A stretch of 8,310 nucleotides of DNA from Thermoleophilia bacterium (lineage in GTDB: Bacteria; Actinomycetota; Thermoleophilia; Gaiellales; SKUG01). Made by a program: the position numbers and the translations under genes. The notes beneath the pieces were generated by a model. The model was not told where the DNA came from. It saw only the letters and a program-made list of their open reading frames with translations, and did not search any database. Of the stretch, positions 1-5,420 are shown one piece after another. The stretch lies in assembly GCA_025964465.1 (NCBI GenBank), contig JAOPYS010000367.1:1-8310 (forward strand). Direction: 5' to 3'. Each line of letters opens with the position of its first letter. Position 1 is the first letter of the stretch.

Positions 1-679
1 CGGCGCGCAGCTCGCGGCCGCGGCGACTGCGACGCACGCCGAGGCGGCCGGCCGCGGCGCCGTGCGCGCTGGCGTCGGTGGTCTCCGACCCCGGGTCGAC
101 GAGCGAGGCGTTGCCCTCGCCCTGCACCACGTGCACCTGCACCTCGTGTCGCGCGCGCGCGAGCACGTCACACACGGCGATGGCCGTGGCCCCGCTCGTC
201 GCGAAGATCACGACCGTGTCACACGCCGCCGGCAGCTCGGCCACGAGCTCCTCCCCCAGCGACGCGTAGCCCACGAGGGATTCGTCGTTGGTGCTCGGCC
301 GCAGGTTGGGGATGCGCAGCTCGCGCGCGAGGAGCTTGGCACCGTTGATCGCGCGCTCGGTCATGACGAGGGTCGTCGTCGTGCCGTCGATCGACGCGAG
401 CTTGGCGGGGTCGGTCGTCGGGTGCACGAACACGGCGGCTGCCATGCCGTGGAGCGCGGCGTACCGGCTCGTCGCAATGCCTGCGTTGCCGGACGAGGAT
501 ATCGTGACGGCGCGGTCACCACGCGCGGCTGCCGCCGCGAGCTGGTACGCCGCCGCGCGGTCCTTGTGGGAGCCGGTGGGGTTGCGGTCGTCGCGCTTGA
601 GCAACAGCCGCGGGTCGACCGCACTGCGCTCCAGCGGCGTGCCGCCCTCGCCCAGGGTCAGGCGGTGCGCCTCGGGCAC
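1..679 (-). CDS. Threonine-synthase-like PLP-dependent enzyme, fold type II (partial, C-terminus beyond left edge)
   Basis: The visible 226 residues are the N-terminal part of a fold-type II (tryptophan synthase beta superfamily) PLP enzyme. An N-terminal LTLGEGGTPLE stretch (residues 7-17) is typical of threonine synthases. It is followed by NPTGSHKDR (33-41), whose K39 should form the Schiff base with PLP, and by the phosphate-cup loop SSSGNAG (61-67). A second small-residue loop, ATSGATA (160-166), lies where threonine synthases have a cofactor-binding loop. The Phe that usually precedes the PLP lysine in threonine synthase (SFKDRG) is His here, so the substrate may differ from O-phosphohomoserine. 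The gene follows lysW directly and is the last visible member of the operon. The start is uncertain. GTG at 679 is the first conventional start, but the same frame stays open with plausible protein (HGIWASPTP) back to the lysW stop codon, where no ATG/GTG/TTG is found. The family is certain; the reaction is not. Confidence 0.88.
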   Translation of the reverse strand, partial: MPEAHRLTLGEGGTPLERSAVDPRLLLKRDDRNPTGSHKDRAAAYQLAAAAARGDRAVTISSSGNAGIATSRYAALHGMAAAVFVHPTTDPAKLASIDGTTTTLVMTERAINGAKLLARELRIPNLRPSTNDESLVGYASLGEELVAELPAACDTVVIFATSGATAIAVCDVLARARHEVQVHVVQGEGNASLVDPGSETTDASAHGAAAGRLGVRRSRRGRELRA

Positions 680-726
680 GTCGCTGGCCGCCGGCGTGGG
701 CGACGCCCAGATGCCGTGGCCGGCGG

Positions 727-888
727 CTACTTCTCTTCCTCTTCGAACTCCACGAGCGTGAGCGGGTCGAGCGAGACGACCTCGACCTCGTGCTCGCAGC
801 TCGAGCACACGACGACCTCGCTCAGCTCGACGTCGTCGTCGAGGTCGACGTCCTCGTCACAGAACGGACACGTAGCAATGATCGTCAC
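727..888 (-). CDS. lysW: LysW-like amino-group carrier protein (zinc ribbon with acidic tail)
   Basis: A 53-residue acidic protein. Two CxxC pairs, CPFC (C7, C10) and CSSC (C28, C31), flank the segment DLDDDVELSEVVV, and VEVVSLDPL (36-43) follows. This is the full LysW/ArgW signature: a zinc ribbon with a flexible acidic tail. LysW proteins carry alpha-aminoadipate or glutamate, amide-linked to the side chain of a C-terminal Glu, through lysine or arginine biosynthesis, and a homologue serves vazabitide biosynthesis in Streptomyces. The canonical tail ends EDWGE with Glu last. This one ends FEEEEK, so the modified Glu is not terminal and the Trp-Gly is missing. The GTG start is set by an excellent AGGAGG ribosome site (898-903), which lies inside the last codons of the Mur ligase gene. 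The GTG shares four bases (GTGA) with that gene's stop. No lysX, lysZ, lysY, lysJ or lysK is in the window, so the role is probably not standard lysine synthesis. Family assignment is strong, carrier function is inferred, and the symbol is by homology only. Confidence 0.88.
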   Translation of the reverse strand: MTIIATCPFCDEDVDLDDDVELSEVVVCSSCEHEVEVVSLDPLTLVEFEEEEK

Positions 889-2423
889 GGAACTCTCCCT
901 CCTGGGGCCACGGCCTTGCGGGCACGCACGAGCTTGGCCAACGACGCACCGCCCTGCAGCTGGTGCGTCCAGAACCCGGCCGCTGCGGGGGAGACGATGA
1001 CGCAGTCGCCGGACACCGCCAGCTCGAACGCACGGTCCAGCGCCGCGGACAGGTCGTCGACACGCTCGAACGCGGTGTCGGGGGCGTCGATCGCACCGAG
1101 CTCGCGCTCCAGCTGGTCGGTCGCCGTGCCGGGCACCGCCAACACGCGGACGCCGCGCGCCACCACCTCGCGCGCGAGCGTGCCGTAGTCGAGGCCCTTG
1201 TCGTCGCCGCCGGCGACCAGCACGACCTCCCGCCCCTCCAGCGCGGACAGCGCCGCGACCGTGGCCTCGGGCGTGGTCGACTTGAGGTCGCTCCACACCT
1301 CGACGCCATCGACCTCGTCGAGGCGCTGCAGGCGCAGGGCCTTGCCCTCGAAGCTGCGCAGGGCGGGCGCGATCGCCTCGGGGTCCACCCCGCACGCGAG
1401 GGCGACCGCCACGGCGACGGCGGCATTGCGCCGGTTGTGCTCGCCCGGCATGCGCAGGTCCGTGTCGTTGGCGACCACCACGGTGCTGGGCCGCACGCCG
1501 CCGAGCGCGAGCGGCAGGTCCTCCGCGATGAGCACCCCGTCGCGCCACGTGACGCTCGGAGCGCGGTGGTCGCCGGTGCCGCACCGCACGAGTCGCCCCG
1601 CCTTGGCGGCCGGGCTGCGCTGCGCGACCTCGAGCGCGGCGGCGTCGTCGGCGTTGGCGATGGCGAGGTCCTCGGGCCGCTGCCCCAGGAAGAGGCGCGC
1701 CTTCGTGTCGCGATACCCGTCGAAGCCGCCGTGCTCCTCGAGGTGGTCGGGCGTCAACGCGGTGATGGCAGCCACGCGCGGGCTGCGCCCGAGCTGCAGG
1801 AGCTGCCGGTTGGACACCTCGAGCAGCGCCCACGTCCCGGCGGGGACGGCGTCGATCTCCGGCAGGAACTGTCGGCTGGAGCGCTCGTTGCCCGCGGTGC
1901 GGTGCGCGACGTCGCCCGCGGCGAGCAGGTGCTCGGTCAGCGCGACCGTCGTGGACTTGCCGTTCGTCCCGGTGATCGCGGCGATGGGCCCACGGTGCAG
2001 CTCGAAGTACAGCGCCGCCATGCCCACGATGCGCGCGGTGGGCGGCACGGCCGCGACGAGCCGCGCACGGTTGTCGTCCACGAGGTACCAGCCCTGCCCC
2101 AGCACGACGAGCTCCGCATCCTCGATGCCCTCGAGGTAGTGGTCGCCGTAGCGCCCGCGGTCGAGGGCCGGGCGCAGCGTCTCCCACAGCTCGTCCTGCT
2201 CGACCCGCGTGAACGCGCCGTGCGTGGTGCGGAACGCGCGGCGCAGCTCGGCGCGCTCGCGCATGTCGTGGACGGTGACGTCCTCGAAGCCGAGCGCGAG
2301 CAGCAGCCGCAGCACGGCGATGCCCTCGGCGCTCGCGCCCCCGACGACGTGGACGGGGCGTTCGCGCAGCGCCAGCAGCTCGGCGCGCGGCAGGCGGCGG
2401 TCGGTCTCGAGGCCGTGACTCAC
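885..2423 (-). CDS. MurD-like Mur ligase family protein (ATP-dependent amide ligase)
   Basis: 512 residues with all three Mur ligase domains. The N-terminal Rossmann-like domain (about 21-145) has VHVVGGASAEGIAVL in place of the MurD glycine loop. The ATPase domain has the P-loop TGTNGKSTT (151-159), the LEVSNRQL acidic catalytic segment (E202), TPDHLEEHGGF (H227) and K241 in the position of the carbamylated lysine. GEHNRRNAA (327-335) leads to the C-terminal domain, which has SDLKSTTPEAT (378-388) and AGGDDKGLDY (404-413), matching MurD's DSKATN and GGxDK motifs. Mur ligases activate a carboxylate as acyl-phosphate and join it to an amino acid. The cell-wall MurD is normally encoded in the dcw cluster, and no dcw gene is near here. 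The D-Glu-contacting region is changed (SPAAAGFW at 478-485 against SPACASLD), so another substrate is likely. Both ends overlap neighbours by GTGA. I infer that it loads an amino acid onto the LysW-like carrier; that is unproven. Confidence 0.9.
   Translation of the reverse strand: MSHGLETDRRLPRAELLALRERPVHVVGGASAEGIAVLRLLLALGFEDVTVHDMRERAELRRAFRTTHGAFTRVEQDELWETLRPALDRGRYGDHYLEGIEDAELVVLGQGWYLVDDNRARLVAAVPPTARIVGMAALYFELHRGPIAAITGTNGKSTTVALTEHLLAAGDVAHRTAGNERSSRQFLPEIDAVPAGTWALLEVSNRQLLQLGRSPRVAAITALTPDHLEEHGGFDGYRDTKARLFLGQRPEDLAIANADDAAALEVAQRSPAAKAGRLVRCGTGDHRAPSVTWRDGVLIAEDLPLALGGVRPSTVVVANDTDLRMPGEHNRRNAAVAVAVALACGVDPEAIAPALRSFEGKALRLQRLDEVDGVEVWSDLKSTTPEATVAALSALEGREVVLVAGGDDKGLDYGTLAREVVARGVRVLAVPGTATDQLERELGAIDAPDTAFERVDDLSAALDRAFELAVSGDCVIVSPAAAGFWTHQLQGGASLAKLVRARKAVAPGGRVP
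898..903 (-). promoter_or_regulatory. Strong ribosome binding site for the lysW-like gene
   Basis: On the minus strand the sequence reads AGGAGGGAGAG, a full anti-Shine-Dalgarno match, nine bases before the GTG at 888. It lies within the 3' end of the Mur ligase gene. It decides the GTG start and suggests the small carrier protein is made at a higher level than its upstream neighbour. Confidence 0.8.
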
Positions 2424-3376
2424 GCGCCGGGCCCTTCGTCCGCAGTGGGAGGAGGACCGAGGCGGCGCACGCCGAGCACGCGGTAGCGCTCACGCAGCGT
2501 GGCGAGCGGCTCGCGCACCACGCGCATCGCGTCGCGGCTGGCGTGCAGGACCTCGTCGGCGGAGAGTGCGACCGCCACGTGCATGGGGTGGACGGCAGGG
2601 CCGTGCGCGGGGACGCGACCGGTGCGCTGCTCCTCGGCGGCGCGGGCGGCGAGCTGCGCGGCGCGCTCCGCGTCGACGGTGGCGGGGTCGCGCTGCAGCA
2701 CGAGCACGTCGCCCCGGGCCACGGCGGACGGGGCCACACGGGCGCCGGCGCGCAGGAGCGCGCGCGAGTGACGCGGCAACCAGGCGCCGGGGCGATCGGC
2801 GAATCCGGCGCGCCAGGCCGCGCGCTGCACGATGCCGGAGCAGTCGACGCCGTCCGCGGTGGTACCGCCCCACACGTAGGGCACGCCCTCCAGCCCGACC
2901 AGCTCGGCGAGGAACCGCTCCACCTCGACGCGCGTCGCGTCACCGAGGTCACCGGCGGGCGCGTCGCACGGCACCAGCTCGCACTCGCGGACCCAGCCCT
3001 GCGCGCCGTCGGCGAGGCGCAGCAGCTGCCACCCCTCCTCCGCCACCACGAGCTGGAGCGGCGGGTCGCCGTCCTCGACCTCGGTCACCAGCTCGCCGTC
3101 GGCACCGTCGAGCCCGTGCTGGCGCCACAAGCGCAGGCCGCCCGTCGGCGCGGCGTGCCACGGCAGGTTCGCGACGTCGAGCTCGACCACGCGGTCCGCG
3201 GCATCGCCCGCGGCGGCGCGGGCCAGCTCGAGCGCCCTCCCCGCAAGCACCGCGACGCCGTCTCCCTGCTCGACCACGAGCGGCCGCGCATAGGTGCCCG
3301 CCAGCGCGGCACGCACCGTCCCTGCGAGCTCGCTGCCCGAGGGCGCGACGGTGGTCGATGTGGGGGCCGAATCCAT
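2420..3376 (-). CDS. SH3-like and NlpC/P60 domain cysteine peptidase, probably cytoplasmic
   Basis: 318 residues from the ATG at 3376. Residues about 95-136 form an SH3-like module (ELVTEVEDGDPPLQLV... GWQLLRLADGAQGWVRECEL), and 150-306 form the NlpC/P60 domain. Catalytic candidates are C179 in GVDCSG, H266 in PMHVAVAL and H278 in LHASR, and YVWGG (167-171) is the usual motif before the Cys. The layout resembles Bacillus YkfC, which cleaves gamma-D-glutamyl-diamino-acid bonds in muropeptides. There is no signal peptide or membrane helix, so it probably acts in the cytoplasm. An Ala/Arg-rich stretch of about 35 residues (228-262) is inserted between GDVLVL and the catalytic His. It is the first gene of the operon, and its TGA overlaps the GTG of the Mur ligase. 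A longer reading from 3481 would translate the palindromic repeats and was rejected. ATG 3376 is supported by a -10 box seven bases upstream. The domain call is firm, but the substrate is unknown. Confidence 0.9.
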   Translation of the reverse strand: MDSAPTSTTVAPSGSELAGTVRAALAGTYARPLVVEQGDGVAVLAGRALELARAAAGDAADRVVELDVANLPWHAAPTGGLRLWRQHGLDGADGELVTEVEDGDPPLQLVVAEEGWQLLRLADGAQGWVRECELVPCDAPAGDLGDATRVEVERFLAELVGLEGVPYVWGGTTADGVDCSGIVQRAAWRAGFADRPGAWLPRHSRALLRAGARVAPSAVARGDVLVLQRDPATVDAERAAQLAARAAEEQRTGRVPAHGPAVHPMHVAVALSADEVLHASRDAMRVVREPLATLRERYRVLGVRRLGPPPTADEGPGA

Positions 3377-3383
3377 CCGCCGA

Positions 3384-3389
3384 AGTGTA
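3384..3389 (-). promoter_or_regulatory. -10 box TACACT, likely leaderless promoter of the NlpC/P60-MurD-LysW operon
   Basis: On the minus strand GGATACACT is followed by seven bases (TCGGCGG) and the ATG at 3376. TAnnnT at this spacing would place transcription initiation at or next to the start codon, giving a leaderless mRNA. No good -35 hexamer is seen 17-18 bases upstream. Confidence 0.5.
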
Positions 3390-3420
3390 TCCGAGCCCGG
3401 CCCACGCGCCGCCGGGTCCA

Positions 3421-3465
3421 CTCCATCACCGAACGTGCCGCACCGGAGCACGAACCCTGATGGAG
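3421..3465. repeat. Palindromic repeat element, copy 1 of 2
   Basis: A 45-bp element with outer arms CTCCATCA / TGATGGAG (8 bp) and an inner stem CGTGC / GCACG around a 9-base loop. It differs from copy 2 by three adjacent bases (CCC for TGG), which break the two innermost pairs of the outer arm. It lies in the intergenic region upstream of the NlpC/P60 promoter. It looks like a REP-type element or a regulatory structure. There is no T-run to make it a typical intrinsic terminator. Confidence 0.85.
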
Positions 3466-3472
3466 GCGGGAG

Positions 3473-3517
3473 CTCCATCACCGAACGTGCCGCACCGGAG
3501 CACGAATGGTGATGGAG
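3473..3517. repeat. Palindromic repeat element, copy 2 of 2
   Basis: Second 45-bp copy, 52 bp downstream of the first and separated from it by a 7-bp spacer (GCGGGAG). Its outer arms CTCCATCACC / GGTGATGGAG form a perfect 10-bp inverted repeat. Inside is a 3x3 internal loop, then a CGTGC / GCACG stem with a 9-base loop. It sits 14 bp from the stop codon of the small hypothetical gene, so it could also shape the 3' end of that transcript. Confidence 0.88.
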
Positions 3518-3531
3518 ACGTACCTCGCGGA

Positions 3532-3909
3532 TCAGCCGAGCGGGGAGCCCTTGGTGAGGTCGCGCGAGGTGGCCCGCGCGGAGGCCGCGACATCGCGCAG
3601 GAAGCGGTCGAGCTCGTCGCCGGGGTAGAGCAGCCCGGACTCGAGGGCGGTCGCCGCGTACTCGGCCGCGGTCGACATCGCGTCGGTGCCGTGCTCGAGC
3701 GAGATGGCGTGCAGGGACTGGGCGATGCGCGCGTGCAGCTCGCCCACGCCCTCCGCCAGGTCGGCGTCGCGCAGGGCGCCGCCCGCGAGCGCGAGCTTCA
3801 CGATCGTGCGCGCGTGGCGGTCCAGGTCGCGCAGGGCCGCTGCGACCGCGGCCGGACCCCCGACATCGCGCGCCGGCGCCCCCACTCCCGATGTCCCGCC
3901 GCCTGTCAT
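3532..3909 (-). CDS. Small helical hypothetical protein
   Basis: 125 residues from the ATG at 3909, chosen for the perfectly spaced GGAGG ribosome site (3915-3919, five bases away). A longer in-frame ATG at 3990 would overlap rph and was rejected. The first 20 residues are Gly/Ala/Pro-rich and look disordered. The rest is Ala/Leu-rich and probably alpha-helical, with no membrane segment, signal peptide, Cys pairs or recognisable catalytic motif. Features such as RDLDRHARTIVKLAL (27-41) and LESGLLYPGDELDRFL (89-104) could help a profile search. I do not recognise the family. The gene is divergent from rph, with about 70 bases between their starts, and lies upstream of the repeat pair and the NlpC/P60 operon on the same strand. 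Codon GC bias and the ribosome site support it as a real gene; its function is unknown. Confidence 0.68.
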   Translation of the reverse strand: MTGGGTSGVGAPARDVGGPAAVAAALRDLDRHARTIVKLALAGGALRDADLAEGVGELHARIAQSLHAISLEHGTDAMSTAAEYAATALESGLLYPGDELDRFLRDVAASARATSRDLTKGSPLG

Positions 3910-3938
3910 CTCATCCTCCGTCGCCGCCGCCGCCCCGA

Positions 3939-3944
3939 TAGTGT
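3939..3944 (+). promoter_or_regulatory. Candidate -10 box TAGTGT for rph
   Basis: GATAGTGT lies in the divergent region between the small hypothetical gene and rph. It would give a leader of about 30 bases containing a GAGAGG ribosome site (3967-3972), eight bases before the rph ATG at 3981. No clear -35 box is seen. Confidence 0.35.
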
Positions 3945-3980
3945 CGAGGCCCGCACGCAGGCGTCCGAGAGGCATCCCCG

Positions 3981-4730
3981 ATGAGCACACAGCCCGAAAC
4001 AGCAGTCGCGGTCGTCGAACGACCCGCTGGCCGCGCCCATGACGAGCTGCGCCCGATGCACTTCACGCCCGCGTACACGCGCAACGCGTACGCCTCCGTG
4101 CTGGTCGAGTGCGGCTCCACGCGCGTGCTGTGCGCCGCCAGCGTCGAGGAGCGCGTCCCGAAGTGGATGGCTGGCCGCGGCTCGGGCTGGGTCACCGCCG
4201 AGTACGACATGCTCCCCGCCGCGACGGGCGAGCGGCGCCGTCGCGACTCGCGCAAGGGCAAGCTCGACGGGCGCACGATCGAGATCTCGCGCCTGATCGG
4301 CCGCAGCCTGCGCGCGATCGTCGACAACGACGCGCTGGGCGAGCGCCTCGTCACGATCGACTGCGACGTGCTGGACGCCGACGGCGGCACGCGCTGCGCC
4401 GCGATCAGCGGCGGCTACGTGGCGCTCGACCTCGCCTGCCGACGGCTCGTCGCCGAGGGCCTCATCGAGGCATCGCCGCTCACCGACACCGTGGCCGCCG
4501 TCAGCATCGGCATGCTCGGTGGCGAGGCGCGCCTCGACCTGGAGTACGTCGAGGACAGCACGGCCGACGTCGACATGAACCTCGTGGCCACCGGGCGCGG
4601 GCAGCTGGTGGAGGTGCAGTCTTCCGCGGAGGGTGCGACCTTCTCGTGCGCCGAGCTGGACGCCATGCTCGACATGGGCCTGGCCGGGTGCGAGCGCATC
4701 CGCGTGCTCCAGGCTGCCGCCGTCGGCTGA
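3981..4730 (+). CDS. rph: Ribonuclease PH
   Basis: 249 residues that align along nearly their whole length with bacterial RNase PH, the phosphate-dependent 3'-to-5' exoribonuclease that trims tRNA precursors and works as a hexameric ring. Diagnostic segments are SVLVECGSTRVLCAASVE (39-56), GWVTAEYDMLP (69-79), RKGKLDGRTIEISRLIGRSLR (91-111), CDVLDADGGTR (128-138) and LDLEYVEDSTADVDMN (185-200). D186 and D192 match the metal/catalytic aspartates (D178 and D184 in E. coli), and R138 matches the conserved phosphate-site arginine. The N-terminus is about ten residues longer than in E. coli. The ATG at 3981 has a GAGAGG ribosome site. rdgB follows 84 bases downstream on the same strand, a common pairing in Actinobacteria. 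No truncation is seen, so the protein should be active. Confidence 0.97.
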   Translation: MSTQPETAVAVVERPAGRAHDELRPMHFTPAYTRNAYASVLVECGSTRVLCAASVEERVPKWMAGRGSGWVTAEYDMLPAATGERRRRDSRKGKLDGRTIEISRLIGRSLRAIVDNDALGERLVTIDCDVLDADGGTRCAAISGGYVALDLACRRLVAEGLIEASPLTDTVAAVSIGMLGGEARLDLEYVEDSTADVDMNLVATGRGQLVEVQSSAEGATFSCAELDAMLDMGLAGCERIRVLQAAAVG

Positions 4731-4790
4731 GCCGCTCGCCCCGTCGGTCGCGCCGATGGCATGCGAATCCACGGGAACGGCGCCGGCATC

Positions 4791-4800
4791 GGACCGGTCC
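4791..4800. promoter_or_regulatory. 10-bp perfect palindrome upstream of the rdgB -10 box
   Basis: GGACCGGTCC is self-complementary and ends two bases before the TACGAT box of rdgB. It could be a small operator, but palindromes of this length occur by chance in GC-rich DNA. Confidence 0.25.
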
Positions 4801-4802
4801 TC

Positions 4803-4808
4803 TACGAT
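4803..4808 (+). promoter_or_regulatory. -10 box TACGAT, likely leaderless promoter of rdgB
   Basis: TACGAT is followed by six bases (GGTCGC) and the ATG at 4815. No ribosome site precedes that ATG, so transcription probably starts at or next to it. The same geometry occurs before three other genes in this window. It favours ATG 4815 over the in-frame ATG at 4761. Confidence 0.5.
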
Positions 4809-4814
4809 GGTCGC

Positions 4815-5420
4815 ATGGGTCCTGACGCGAGCATCCGTCGAGCCGTGGTGTGCACCGGCAACGCGCACAAGGTGGAGGAGCTGGCGGCGCTGCTGCCGGA
4901 CTTCGAGCTCGAGGCCCTGCCGCCGGGCACGGAGCTGCCACCCGAGGTCGGGGCGACCTTCCTCGACAACGCGCGCATCAAGGCGCACGCAGGCCACGCG
5001 ATGTACCCGGGCCGGTGGGTCGTCGCCGACGACTCCGGGCTCGTGGTCGACGCGCTCGACGGTGCACCCGGCGTGCACAGCGCACGGTTCGCCGGGCTCG
5101 CGGCGAGCGACCGCGAGAACGTCGACCTGCTGCTCGAGCGCCTCGAGGCCTCGCCGGACGCGGCCGACCGCGCCGCGCGCTTCGTCTGCACGCTCGTGAT
5201 GGTCGCGCCGGACGGCGGCGAGACCACGGCAGAGGGAACGGTCGAGGGTCGCATCGCCCACGAGCCGTCAGGCGACGGCGGGTTCGGTTACGACCCGGTC
5301 TTCGTCCCGCGCGGCGAGGAGCTGACCTACGCCCAGCTCGGCGCCGAGGCGAAGGCGACCACGTCCCACCGCGCCCGCGCGGCGCGCGCCCTCCAGGAGC
5401 GGCTGCTCGCCCGGGCCTGA
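4815..5420 (+). CDS. rdgB: RdgB/HAM1 non-canonical purine NTP pyrophosphatase (dITP/XTP)
   Basis: 201 residues, the usual length for this family. RdgB/HAM1 hydrolyses dITP, ITP and XTP to monophosphate and pyrophosphate, keeping deaminated purines out of DNA and RNA. Motifs in order: CTGNAHKVEEL (13-23, nucleotide/phosphate-binding TGNxxK), DDSGLVVDALDGAPGVHSARFAG (72-94, the metal-binding acidic segment), GDGGFGYDPVFVP (153-165, base-recognition loop) and SHRARAARAL (184-193). The start at 4815 gives the canonical distance to TGNxxK; an in-frame ATG 54 bases upstream would add a non-homologous extension. The gene follows rph and its TGA shares one base with the ATG of the DUF218 gene downstream. 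It looks intact and housekeeping. Confidence 0.97.
   Translation: MGPDASIRRAVVCTGNAHKVEELAALLPDFELEALPPGTELPPEVGATFLDNARIKAHAGHAMYPGRWVVADDSGLVVDALDGAPGVHSARFAGLAASDRENVDLLLERLEASPDAADRAARFVCTLVMVAPDGGETTAEGTVEGRIAHEPSGDGGFGYDPVFVPRGEELTYAQLGAEAKATTSHRARAARALQERLLARA

Noticed and set aside
885..2423. Assignment of the Mur ligase as the cell-wall murD
   Set aside because: There are no dcw neighbours, the N-terminal and C-terminal pocket motifs differ, and the gene is coupled to lysW. Kept as MurD-like only.
963..2486. A 507-residue open frame on the plus strand
   Set aside because: It is antisense to the Mur ligase, with low-complexity composition and no domains. It arises from GC-rich third codon positions in the real gene.
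727..2952. A 741-residue open frame on the minus strand that ends with the LysW-like sequence, looking like a fusion
   Set aside because: Only the last 53 codons read as real protein. The rest is Arg/Ala/Pro-rich shadow sequence of the Mur ligase and NlpC/P60 genes, and lysW has its own GTG and ribosome site.
3377..3481. An N-terminal extension of the NlpC/P60 protein starting at 3481
   Set aside because: It would translate across a palindromic repeat and the promoter-like TACACT box, and it has no family-like sequence. ATG 3376 is the better start.
3421..3517. The two palindromes as a CRISPR array or a pair of intrinsic terminators
   Set aside because: Only two units are present, with a 7-bp gap rather than a spacer of about 30 bp, and no T-run follows on either strand.
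2566..3984. A 472-residue Arg-rich open frame on the plus strand
   Set aside because: It runs antisense through NlpC/P60, both repeats and the small hypothetical gene. The composition (Arg/Ala runs) is typical of a shadow frame.
3906..5261. A 451-residue open frame on the minus strand opposite rph and rdgB
   Set aside because: Both overlapped genes are unambiguous conserved enzymes on the plus strand; the antisense frame has no recognisable motifs.
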